Assembly: GCF_001411555.2 (NCBI RefSeq)
Contig: NC_049905.1
Span: 4,650,001-4,714,000, forward strand
Direction: 5' to 3'
Origin: Juglans regia
Lineage: Eukaryota; Streptophyta; Magnoliopsida; Fagales; Juglandaceae
DNA length: 64,000 bases
The notes below the pieces were generated by a model. The model was not told where the DNA came from. It did not search any database and worked only from the letters and a program-made list of their open reading frames with translations. Shown in pieces: positions 12,549-22,400 of this stretch. The position numbers and the translations under genes were made by a program. Numbering within the stretch: position 1 is the stretch's first letter; every line of letters begins with the position of its first letter.

Positions 12549-12776
12549 ATGAAGCGATTACTCTTGTGCTTGGTTCTCATCATAAGCATGGTGGTGCTAA
12601 GAGGCGGCGCCCACGCTGCCGTAACATACATCAATCCTAGGGTGGATGACCCATGCCAGATGCCTGGAAGTAAACACCCAGATTGTAATCCTCACACCGA
12701 GGCACCTCCTGACCAGGAGGCTAACAAATACCAACATGGTTGTAACAAGGAAAGTCACTGCCGTGATGGAAATTGA
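12549..12776 (+). CDS. RALF-like secreted peptide precursor, 75 aa
   Basis: The predicted protein is a small cysteine-rich secreted peptide. Residues 1-23 are a hydrophobic signal peptide ending in GGAHA. The mature part has a YI pair (27-28), four cysteines at 36, 46, 65 and 71 (C-x9-C and C-x5-C) and a C-terminus EANKYQHGCNKESHCRDGN. This closely follows the RALF pattern NPYxRGCxxIxRC. RALFs are apoplastic ligands of CrRLK1L receptor kinases such as FERONIA and alkalinise the cell wall. The precursor is short and has no dibasic S1P processing site, like the small RALF-like group. The start is supported by the signal peptide and a TATA box 78 bp upstream. It is single-exon and more diverged from the 46-48 kb copies than they are from each other. 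Expression is unproven; family assignment is fairly sure, receptor is not. Confidence 0.75.
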   Translation: MKRLLLCLVLIISMVVLRGGAHAAVTYINPRVDDPCQMPGSKHPDCNPHTEAPPDQEANKYQHGCNKESHCRDGN

Positions 12777-13372
12777 CCTCCTTGCATGCGTACTTTGAGC
12801 TTGACCAAATGCTAATCCCAAAACTTCAAGATAAGCAAAGGATCAAGCACGTCCGTGCGTGCACACGCTCGTACGTGTGTCGTATGTGTGTGGTCCATTG
12901 TCAAGATACCACTGGAATACTATTTTTGCATATGTAAACTATATTGTATGGTTTATGTTGAGAATAACCATGTTTTCAAGTTGGTGTGAATGATGTGATT
13001 CTCACACCGTACTTGAAAAAACATGATGTTTTGATTTATAATATAAAAAAATTTATAATTTATAATTTAAATCTTATCAATTAGATCTTGCCGCATCAAA
13101 TGTGTGAATGATGTATCCTCCCCTCCATAGGTGATATCATGTAGAAAGCTAGACTCTTAAGCAATTGAGATAAAAAGATAATTAAATTACACCAGATCAT
13201 CTAGCGTGAGAATAAAACATTCACGATTAGGTAAATCAAATATGTAAATCTTTACTTACAAGATATATCAAATATAGGTGGGGTTTGCTCTCTATGTTCC
13301 TTTGGAATATAGAGATTGGTCTCTTTGATCTCTAATCTAAAGAGGGTGCGTATTCATTGCTCAAGGTTAGCA

Positions 13373-13531
13373 ATGGAGGAGGAGCTTGCAAACTTGTGTG
13401 AGGGTCTCAAGTTAACTGAGGAGGAGCAACAAGAGATCAACCTCTCTGAGGAGGATATTTGGCTTTCACAGAGCATAAGCAAAACTTGTCCTGCTGCATT
13501 GGTTGTGGCAGACAAAGAGATGAACAAATGA
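13373..13531 (+). pseudogene. LINE ORF1 N-terminal fragment
   Basis: The frame starts MEEELANLCEGLKLTEEEQQ and runs for 52 codons with SEEDIWLSQSISKTC. It is the best preserved copy of the ORF1 N-terminus that is broken at 773 and shortened at 19539. It stops just before the MITE at 13543. The rest of the LINE is not present in this copy. Confidence 0.75.
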
Positions 13532-13542
13532 GCCTTCAAAGT

Positions 13543-14043
13543 TAGGGGTGCTACCCGCATGGTGCGAGGCGGGAGGAGGGGGGGGACCCTTTCTCGCACC
13601 CCGCCCCACACCATGCGGGGGAGGGGCTTTTTCCCCCCGCTCGGGAGGCTGGGACGGGGCCCCTTTCCCCTTTCCTCTCCGCCCCTTGCTTAGACCAACC
13701 CATTAGGTCTAAAAACTTAATTTTGGGTCTAAAAATATTTTTTTGGATCCAAATTATAATATAATTAAAATTTATAAAAACAAAAAGAACTTAAATTCAT
13801 TAGAGTTATATTTTGGATTGCTTTGGCCTCCTAGGCCAACCTTTATATAAGTGGTCAAGGCAGGACAATAGTCATACTTAAACAACTTAGTAACTTGGAT
13901 ACAATTTCAAGTCTTTAATAAATTGTATATATTTATATACAATATATTTATTTATATATATAAATGTAAAAAAAAATATTTTTTTATATATCTGGAGCAA
14001 AACGGAGCGGGGGGTGGGGCCCCGCTGGGGTCATCCCGCTCCC
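13543..14043. mobile_element. Non-autonomous hAT-type element, right end lost
   Basis: It begins TAGGGGTG after TTCAAAGT (13535-13542), the same site as the elements at 947 and 19664, with one base changed in the duplication. It is cut off at GGTCATCCCGCTCCC and lacks the CACCCCTA end. Confidence 0.8.
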
Positions 14044-14045
14044 AC

Positions 14046-14618
14046 TAGTTGTATAAGTTGTATTGATTTTTGTGTTTAGATAATGGTTAGATAAAAAAGT
14101 TATTTTATGTTTGAGTGATGATTGGGAATGAAATTATGATAAATTTTAAAAATTTTAAAAATTCTGAAATATTTTTATATGTCTAAACATACCCTAAAAT
14201 CTTCTCAAACTGAAATAATAAAAAAGGAGAGCCATAACATCATAAAAAATAAAATTAGAAAAAAACAACTTGTAAAACCATGTAAACGATAGCCATTATT
14301 GCATAACCATGCAATTCCCTCCAAAATAAAAACAAGTCGTTGAAATTGTCAAAGAGCTTAGCTTTGCTTACTATTTTAAGCTATTTCTTCCGTCAGAACC
14401 AAATTACGAAGTCCATAGTTCAAATAAATTGCCAATTTCTCAGCTGTATTTCCGTAGATTAATTTTCTCTCATCCACAATCATTTCTTCAACAATTTTCC
14501 CCCCTAAACACATGCATTTGCATTTCTGCAGGCCTACTATTTTAGTCTTGACATTGAGCCCATCCCTGCCCCTAGACTAGATATATATAAGGAAAATCAC
14601 TGCCGTAATGGAAATTGA
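14046..14618 (+). pseudogene. RALF-like ghost locus: promoter region kept, coding region deleted
   Basis: Sequence 14046-14580 matches the RALF upstream region 11985-12460, including the GAGCCATAACATC and AAACAAGTCGTTGAAATTG stretches. It then jumps to 14589-14618, which encodes KENHCRNGN and a stop, the last codons of the 12549 gene (KESHCRDGN). About 290 bp holding the TATA box, signal peptide and the first cysteines are missing. This shows that the RALF gene was part of the duplicated segment and was lost here by an internal deletion. Confidence 0.75.
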
Positions 14619-14690
14619 CCTCCCTGCATGCATACTTTGAGCTTGACTGAACGCCGATTAGGGGTATTCATCGAGGAAAAATTATATACA

Positions 14691-14826
14691 TAAGCCTCAC
14701 ACTCCTACACACCGCTTAAAAGTATGTGAATTTATTCTTTTACCCTCATGTTTCATGAAATATGAAATATGAGGATAAAAGAGTAAAATCATATATTTTT
14801 TAAGTGGTGTGCAGAGTGTGAGGCTT
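14691..14826. mobile_element. 136-bp foldback MITE
   Basis: The left arm TAAGCCTCACACTC...ACACACC and the right arm GGTGTGC...GAGTGTGAGGCTTA are complementary over about 30 bp. The centre is also nearly palindromic (TTTTACCCTCAT...ATGAGGATAAAA). The whole could form one long hairpin. It is nested in the left end of the larger hAT-like element. I could not find a clean target duplication. Confidence 0.7.
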
Positions 14827-15193
14827 ACGTGTAGCATAACTCATTCATCCAGATTCCAATCCAGATATACCTGAACCGGGTTGGTCCAGGTTAGACTCGG
14901 GCCGAAACCCGGGTGGATAAAACCAGAAATCCGGGTTGTACCCAGATTTTCTTTTAAGTAAAAGCCTTTATTTTATTAATTTTTTTTTCTAAGAAGTCAA
15001 TTTAATGAAACACATAATATTTGTGTTCTAAAAACAGTAAATGCATGTAAAACGAAAAAATAAATCCAATATTCATCTATGCGTACATCACAATGCAATC
15101 CACTACATATTACACGATTGGTATTTATACATTACATTACCAAACACAAAATTACAAGAAATGAGTTACAAAATCAGTAGCACAGTTTTCCCA

Positions 15194-15321
15194 TCAGTGA
15201 TTTAATCTCACACCGAAGAAGCTTCCCAAAGCAGCATTTTCTGACATTTGATCAGGAACTTTTCCAAGCTTGCCTAACATAAATTGCTTCATCCTAGCTG
15301 GGTTATCTTCTATCTCTTTCT
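15194..15321 (-). pseudogene. Last exon of a captured gene, function not recognised
   Basis: On the minus strand a good acceptor (TTGCAG at 15322-15327) precedes 128 nt that read KEIEDNPARMKQFMLGKLG, then KVPDQMSENAALGSFFGV, then RLNH and a stop at 15194-15196. Amino-acid composition and the clean splice acceptor look like a conserved protein C-terminus and not random sequence. Codons are uninterrupted for 41 residues. I do not recognise the family. It lies inside the 14659-18123 element, on the strand of the first-exon candidate at 17740-17779. It may be a gene fragment picked up by the transposon, or a small host gene inside which the element ends now lie. Confidence 0.5.
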
Positions 15322-15529
15322 CTGCAAGATAGATACATGTAAAAGAAAATTGTGACAATGCTAAGCATAGATTCCATTAGAAAAATGTACTAAGATACAG
15401 TATCTTTAAAGATTTGTTTAGTGATGGACTTAAAAAAAAGATGTTGATCACTGAGTTCCATTTTTAAATCAATACTGGGAAGTTGTAACCCGTGTAAAGA
15501 CTTTTCAGATAGGAAAAGTCTACATTTTT

Positions 15530-15586
15530 TTTTTCTATCAATATTGCTGCATAACAAGTCAAACTTTCCAAAAATACAAGTAGAAG

Positions 15587-15619
<33 letters not shown>

Positions 15620-16432
15620 AAAACAACCCATACCAACACAAGAAAAAGATGTAGACTTAAAATAAAGATGTTGATCACTGAGTTCCATTTTTAAATCAAT
15701 AATGAGAAGTTGTAACCCTTGTAATGACTTTTCAGACGGTAAAAGTCTATTTTTTTCTATCAATACTACTGGATAACAAGTTAAACTTCTCAAATATACA
15801 GGTAAAATACATTCTGTTTGACTTTTAAGAAAACAATCCATACCAAGACACACACACACAAAAGAGAGAGAGAGAGAGTTCCATACCTAGACGTGTGCTA
15901 GAACGGGGAAAGGGTCTATGAGGTCATGTGCAGCATCTGCTCCACTGCTTCTTCCTAGATCTTTGGCTGAAGAAACTTAAGATCTGGGCAAATCAGTAGT
16001 GAAAAATGACCCATGTTAAAGAAAAAAAAGGAGATCTAAGAAAACATTAATCCATCACTTTCACCCCAAAGTCTAAAACCCATCACAACCGAATAATCAT
16101 GTTTATAATATATATGGAGTAGCTACTTCTAATCTATTAAACTCAACTTCAAAATTTTCACTGACAACAACAAATCTTCTAAAAACAAAGCTAAAGAGAA
16201 AGCATTGAATCTCACAAGACCTTCGTCGAAATCAACAAAACAAACTCAAAATCAACAAATAGAGAACAAAACATACAGAGAGAAGAAAACATACCCACGT
16301 ATGACAAGATAAATTACATGTCCAAGATATGTTCCTCACAAGATACATTTCCAAGATATCTTTTTTAAGTCTACATTTCTTTTCTATCAATATTGCTGCA
16401 TAACAAGTCAAACATTTCAAAAATACAGGTAG

Positions 16433-16528
<96 letters not shown>

Positions 16529-17250
16529 AAAACAACCCATACCAACACAAGAAAAAAACGTAGACTTAAAAAAAAGATGTTGATCATTGAGTTCCATTTT
16601 TAAATCAATAATGAGAAGTTGTAACCCTTGTAAAGACTTTTCAGACAGCAAAAGTCTATTTTTTTTCTATCAATACTACTGCATAACAAGTTAAACTTCT
16701 CAAAAATATAGGTAAAAGACATTTTGTTTGGCTCTTAAGAAAACAACCCATACCAAGACACAGACACACAAAAGAGAGAGAGAGAGAGAGAAATCCATAC
16801 CCAAACGTGTGCTAGAACGAGGAAAGGGTCTATGAGGTCATGTTCAGCATCTGCTCCACTGCTTCTTCCTAGATCTTTGGCTGAAGAAACTTAAGATCTG
16901 GGCAAATCAGTAGTGAAAAATGACCCATGTTAAAGAAAAAAAAGGAGATCTAAGAAAACATTAATCCATCACTTTCACCCCAAAGTCTAAAACCCATGAC
17001 AACGGAATAATCATGTTTATAATATATATGGAGTAGCTACTTCTTATCTATTAAACTCAACTTCAAAATTTTCACCGACAACAACAAATCTTCTAAAAAC
17101 AAAGCTAAAGAGAAAGCATTAAATCTCACAAGACCTTTGCCGAAATCAACAAAACAAACTCAAAATCAACAAATAGAGAACAAAACATACAGAGAGAAGA
17201 AAACATACTCACGTATGACAAGATAAATTACATTTCCAAGATATGTTCCT
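15530..17250. repeat. Tandem duplication, unit about 0.85 kb
   Basis: The block 15530-16380 is repeated at 16381-17250 with few differences (both start TCAATATTGCTGCATAACAA-like and run through a CA array, a GA array and GGAAAGGGTCTATGAGGTCATG). Each copy has an exon-like piece on the minus strand reading KDLGRSSGADA.HDLIDPF (near 15895-15960 and 16805-16870), followed by a possible GTATGG donor. Smaller repeats of the ATGTTGATCACTGAGTTCC box occur at 15440, 15668 and 16577. Confidence 0.75.
16433..16524. repeat. (CA)n microsatellite, about 45 units
   Basis: An uninterrupted CA dinucleotide array. The corresponding site of the other tandem copy (15589-15614) has only about 13 units, so it has expanded since the duplication. 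Confidence 0.98.
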
Positions 17251-17728
17251 CACAGTTCATAACAAAAAGAATGACAAGTCAACAACATGTCAAAACAATT
17301 CATCAGAAACACTAGGTAACAAAAGGAAGACACTCAAATAGTAAACCAACAATGTCAGATCCAAATCTTTTGGAAAGAAAAATGCTACCACCAAACAATA
17401 CATTTGATCTCTCACAGTATGCTTAAAAAGGAAATCCAAGTCACCACACTTGGACATTTTTATGCCAAGTAAACAAAGTTTCCCCTTCAAGTTCAAGGTG
17501 TTATTGCATTCCATATCATATCCTTTCCCACGTGCTTACAAATCTAAAACACAGTCAAAAAACACAGATTTGGAAGTGTAATGCATGGGTTTCGGGGATA
17601 TTTCCCAAAGAAGGAATTCGAACCTTCGGTTTGTTAAGAAGAACTAACACAAAGACAATATTTCACAACCCAAATCGAAATAATAGCACCAACATGGAGA
17701 GTGTATGTGAAATGGAGAAAAACTAACC

Positions 17729-17779
17729 TTGGTTGTAGAAGTCGACGACGAAGCAAAAAAGTAGAAGACGACGGCCATG
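17729..17779 (-). pseudogene. First-exon candidate of the captured gene
   Basis: On the minus strand a leader with GAAACCCTAGCTCC (a telo-box-like AAACCCTAG) is followed by ATG at 17777-17779 and the frame MAVVFYFFASSSTSTTK. A plausible donor AAG/GTTAGT follows. The GA-rich stretch at 17830-17911 would be a CT-rich 5' leader on this strand. Together with the last exon at 15194-15321 it suggests a whole small gene was captured. The middle exons are not resolved, so the protein cannot be assembled with confidence. Confidence 0.4.
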
Positions 17780-17831
17780 AGGAACAGATCTTCGATTAAT
17801 AGAGGATGAGTGACAGGAGCTAGGGTTTCAA

Positions 17832-17836
<5 letters not shown>

Positions 17837-17867
<31 letters not shown>

Positions 17868-17911
17868 AAACGATGGAGCCACGAAACCTAAGAGAGAGAG
17901 AGAGAGAGAGA
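17837..17911. repeat. (GA)n microsatellites
   Basis: Two GA arrays lie at 17837-17863 and 17891-17912, separated by a short unique piece. A shorter GA run is at the same place at the start of copy A. Confidence 0.9.
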
Positions 17912-18307
17912 GAGGACAGATGAAAGCTAAACCTAAAAAAGAGATGAACTGGTACTCAATCCGGTACTCGCTTTAAGTCACCTGCATCCGGACTGTATAG
18001 GTCCGAGTTTTATAATCTGGATTTCGGCTCGAATTTGATCCGGGCCAAAGCCCAGAACCGGAAAGCAGGTATCTGGGTTTCGGACTGGCCAAGAAAAAAA
18101 CTCGGTCCGGATATGTCGTCTTAACGCCAATCCCAAAACTTCAAGATATGCAAAGGATCAAGCGCATTTGTGTGTGTGTGTGTGTGGTGTATTGTCAAGA
18201 TACCACTGGAATACTATTTTTCCGTATGTAAACTATATTGTATGGTTTATGTTAAGAAAAATCATGTTTTCAAGTTGGTGTGAATGATGTGATTCTCATA
18301 CCGTACT

Positions 18308-19172
18308 TAGGGGTGTAAATTTAAACCGGAAAACCGGACTGGACCGGTTGGACCAGTTTTGAACCGGTCCGGTCCGAAACCGGTTCTTGAATTATGCATA
18401 CCGGCCGGAGCGGGTCTGATTCCGGTTCTATGATTTATGAGACCGGCCCGAACCGGCCCGGAACGATTGGGGGAAAAAATATAAAAATTAATATTTTATA
18501 TATAAGTTTTATATATAATATATAATTATATGTGAAATTTTTATATATAATATATATCATATATGAAATAATTTCATATTATAATTTATAAATTATAACA
18601 TAAAATGTTAATCTTAAATATGAACATTTGTAATTTGTTTGATCATATGTTATTAATATAATTATATATAAGATAATGTTACTATAATTAATTTATAAAA
18701 TAAAACTTTAATCTTAAAGATAAAAATTTAATTGATTATATGCTTTAAACATAATATATATGTTAAATTATATTATATATAGTCTAATATATTATATAGC
18801 TATATTAATATATAAGTTTATGACTAATACTAATATATAACGATACTAATAGTATAATATTCATACTATTATATAGTCTAATATATTTTATAGCTATACT
18901 AATATATAAGTTTATAACTAATACTAATTTTTTTACTAAAACATATTTTTTGAAGTAGTTTTTTTTATTAACAGATTTTTATTTTTTAATGACAAACTTA
19001 CATTTTAAAAAACTGGAAAACCGGACTGGATCGGACCGAAAACCGATAAAATCGAAAATACCAGTTTTGGAGGGTAACTGGGGTTTTGGAAAATACAAAA
19101 TCGGTATATACAGGTTCGGTCCTAAATTTTGTTCAAACAAAATCGGACCGGATCAGACCGGTTACACCCCTA
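18308..19172. mobile_element. Non-autonomous hAT element, 865 bp
   Basis: The termini are TAGGGGTGTAAA and TTACACCCCTA. The flanks are ACCGTACT (18300-18307) and ATCGTACT (19173-19180), an 8-bp duplication with one mismatch. Copies A (409-416) and B (13006-13013) show the empty site ACCGTACT once only. The subterminal regions are full of ACCGGTCCGG-like motifs and the core is AT-rich. No transposase is encoded. Confidence 0.92.
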
Positions 19173-19439
19173 ATCGTACTAGAAAAAACATGATGGTTTG
19201 ATTTATAAAATAAAAAAATTTAAAATTTAAAATTTAAATCTTATCAATTAGATCTTGCCGCATCAAATGTGTGAATGATGTATCCTCCATAGGAGATATC
19301 ATGTAGAAAGCTAGACTCTTAAGCAATTGATGTAAAAAACTAATTAAATTACACCAGATCAACTAGCGTGACTAGGAATAAAACTTTCACGATTAGGTAA
19401 ATCAAATATGTAAATCATTACTTATAAGATATATCAAAT

Positions 19440-22400
19440 ATAGGTGGGGTTTGTGCTTTATGCTCATTTGGAACAAAGAGATTGGTCTCTTTGATCTCTA
19501 ATCTAAAGAGGGTGCGTATCTATTGCTCAAGGTCAGCAATGGAGGAGCAAAAAGAGATCAACCTCTCTAAGGAGGATATTTGGCTTTCACAGAGCATAAG
19601 CAAAACTTGTCTTGCTGCACTGGTTGTAACAGACAAAGAGGTGAACAAATGAGCCTTTAAAGCTAGGGGTGCTACCCGCATGCCCCGTCCAGCCCCGCAT
19701 CATGCGGGGGTGGGGGGCCCTGTCCCCGCACCCTCCCCCTCACCATGCGGGGGAGAAGCTTTTTCCCGAAAAATGCCATCTGCCACGCCCCCTCCTAGGC
19801 CAACCCATAGGGTTTAAAAAATTATTTATCTGTCCAAAAATAATCTTTTAGACCCAAATTATAATACAATTTAAATTATAAATTAAAATTTATAAATACA
19901 AAAAGAACTTAAACTCATTAGAATTATATTTTGGATTGTTTTGGATTCCTAAGCCAATATTTAGATAGGACGTCAAGACAATACAATAGTCATACTTAAA
20001 TAATGTGGGCAATACATAGCTTGAATACAATTTCAAGTTTTTAATAAATTGTATATATCTTATATACAATATATTTATTTATATATATATAAATGTAAAA
20101 AAAAAATATTTTTTTATATATGTGGAGCGGAGTGGGGGGCGGGGCAGGGCTCCACTGGGGTAATCTCGCCCTTGCCCCAGCATGGGAGGAGCAGGGTAGC
20201 TTGCCCGCCCATGTGGGGGTGGGGACCCGCTGCCCACCCCTATTCAAAGCTACGATGGCCAAAGTCTGGAAAACCAATGGTTGTCTGACATTCAAGGATA
20301 TTGCTAGGAACAAATTCCTCATTGATTTCCATAGCATGGCTGTGAAGAACAGGGTGTTATTGGGACTTCTGTGGTCTTTTGATAGGTACTTGGTTAGCTT
20401 ACAAGAGTGTAAATGTGGTGTTGCTCTGAAGGACATAGATTTCTCTCCAGTACCATTCTGCATCCAGCTTCATGACCTTCCTTTTGTTGGCATGAATAAA
20501 AACATGGGAGAGAAGCTCGGGGAAGTGCAAGGCATGTCATGCTCATGGATGTGGATGACAAAGATTGTACAGAGGGTTTAACAAAAGCAAGTGTCAACAT
20601 TTTGCACTCAGGAAATCAAGGTGGCTCTTATCTGCCGTTTGAGGAAGCCTGAAACTGCATTGGAGAACTTCTAGTAGCTATTGACATGCCTGCTCCCACC
20701 AAGCTCCAGATAGGCACACAGCAGATTGACCATGTCATGGCCTCTGCAGAAGACAACAACCTAGTAAGTCTCCCTTGGACCTCTACTCAACAAAGTCCAG
20801 CTAGACAAAACAAAACTCACCTTTTGTCTTACTGGAAAATGTGGGCCAGGGGAGTTTGCATCTAGTCCTAAGGTAACTATGGTTAACATGCCTGTGATTT
20901 GTCCCAAAAATAGGAAAAATAAAAGAACTAGTGCTATGACAGTTAAGTCCCTGAGAGTCTCTAAAAGACTCAAGAACGTAGCAATGGCAGAGGATGTTCA
21001 ATAGCCTTGCCAATCCCCATGAAAACCCTTTGCTGGAACTGTCGAGGGATTGGGAACCCTTAGACAGTTCGAGAGCTTCACCTTTTAGTGAGAGATAAGC
21101 CCCCATTTGGTTTTTCTAATTGAAAAAAATGCAAAAGAAACAAAGTGGAAACCATTGGTAACAAATTGGGATTTGAATGCAGTTTTATAGTTGACTGCTT
21201 GGGTTGAAGTGGAGGTTTGGCAGCCCTTTGGAAGTAGGAACTCAATGTTGACTTAGTCTCTTACTCTCAAAGTCACATCTCCCTTGAGATCCAAGCTGAT
21301 GCCTTAGACAAGAATTGGATCTTAATAGGCTTTTATGGTCAACCTGTAGTGGCTAAGCGAAAAGAGAGTTGGAGCCTGCTTAGACTTCTTAAACCTACTC
21401 AGAACATCTCCTGGTTATGCATAGGGGACTTCAATGAAATAATCTCCCATGATTAAAAGATGGGTGGACCCCCTAAGCCCTCTAAACAAATGGACGATTT
21501 TAGGTAGACACTTATGGATTGTGATCTTGGAGACCTTGGCTTTAAAAGATCCGAATTTACATGGTGTAATAACCGAGATGGCACTAATTTCACCAATGAG
21601 AGATTGGATAGGGCACTAGTAAATTGTGAATGGTAGCAATTGTTTAACTTTAACTCAGTCAACATTCTGCTTGTACAAAGCTCAGACCATAACCCCTTAC
21701 TTGTCACAAACTAATCACATGAACCTACCTTCACCCCTCATAAAAGAATTTTCATATAGGAGGCAGCATGGATTAAGCAGGAGGAATGTGATGCTATTGT
21801 CAAGAGAGCCTGGTTTGGGTAACTCCAACATGGTTCCAAAGCAGAAGTCATTAGGAGAGGACTCGAGCGATGCAGATTTCAGTTAAGAGATTGGAATAGC
21901 ACCTCCAAGAGGAACCATCAGCAAACCCTGAACCATAAATGGGTGCTGTTAAGATCCTTACAAGAATTAAACACTGAACTTGTAACTGAATAGATTCGAA
22001 CCTCATAAAGGGAAGTTGATGCTTTCCTTGAGGAATATGATTTAAAATGGCGCCAGAGAGCCAAACAAAGATGGCTACAAGATGGTGACAGAAACATCAA
22101 ATATTTTCATAGATGTGCTAGTCCATGGAAACAAAGAAACTTCATCTTTAACATTAGAACTAAGGAAGGGAATCGTGTGCCAAATGTGGAGGATATTAGG
22201 GTGCAGTTTCAAGAATTTTACCTCAACCTTTTCTCATCCTCCAACCCAATTGGTGATGCAGCTCTTCTGGAAAATCTTGAGCCATCTGTCACAGAAGAGA
22301 TGAACATCAATTTATCCAAGGGGTACACTAGAGAAGAGGTGGAGAGGGCTATCTTTGAAATGAACCCTATTGGATCCCCTGGTCCTAATGTCTTCCCAAC

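Larger units (their letters stand above)
12800..14043 (+). repeat. Segmental duplicate copy B (LINE 5' part and truncated MITE)
   Basis: From about 12810 the sequence matches 235-1450 and 18124-20160 (AATCCCAAAACTTCAAGATA onward). It has no big hAT element at its left edge and no 865-bp hAT at 13006-13013, so it serves as the empty-site reference for both. It stops abruptly inside the MITE at 14043, next to the duplicated RALF upstream region. Confidence 0.8.
14659..18123. mobile_element. 3.5-kb hAT-like element with gene-like cargo (Pack-hAT candidate)
   Basis: The left end is TAGGGGTATTCATC and the right end GGATATGTCGTCTTA, so the terminal repeat is weak. The flanks ACGCCGAT (14651-14658) and ACGCCAAT (18124-18131) form an 8-bp duplication with one mismatch. 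Copy B has the uninterrupted site near 12806. Both ends are rich in CCGGGTT/GGTCCGG subterminal motifs. The interior holds no transposase. It contains a minus-strand gene-like structure (first exon near 17740-17779, last exon 15194-15321), an internal 0.85-kb tandem duplication and microsatellites. Confidence 0.6.

Noticed and set aside
12597..12821. 74-codon minus-strand frame over the RALF-like gene
   Set aside because: It is antisense to the 12549 gene, has no signal peptide or motif, and the sense frame has conserved cysteines and a TATA box.
16433..16524. Regular repeat that could be mistaken for a CRISPR array
   Set aside because: It is a plain dinucleotide microsatellite in a plant genome, with no spacers.
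15464..16651. Minus-strand frames with runs of Cys-Val
   Set aside because: These are translations of the CA microsatellites.
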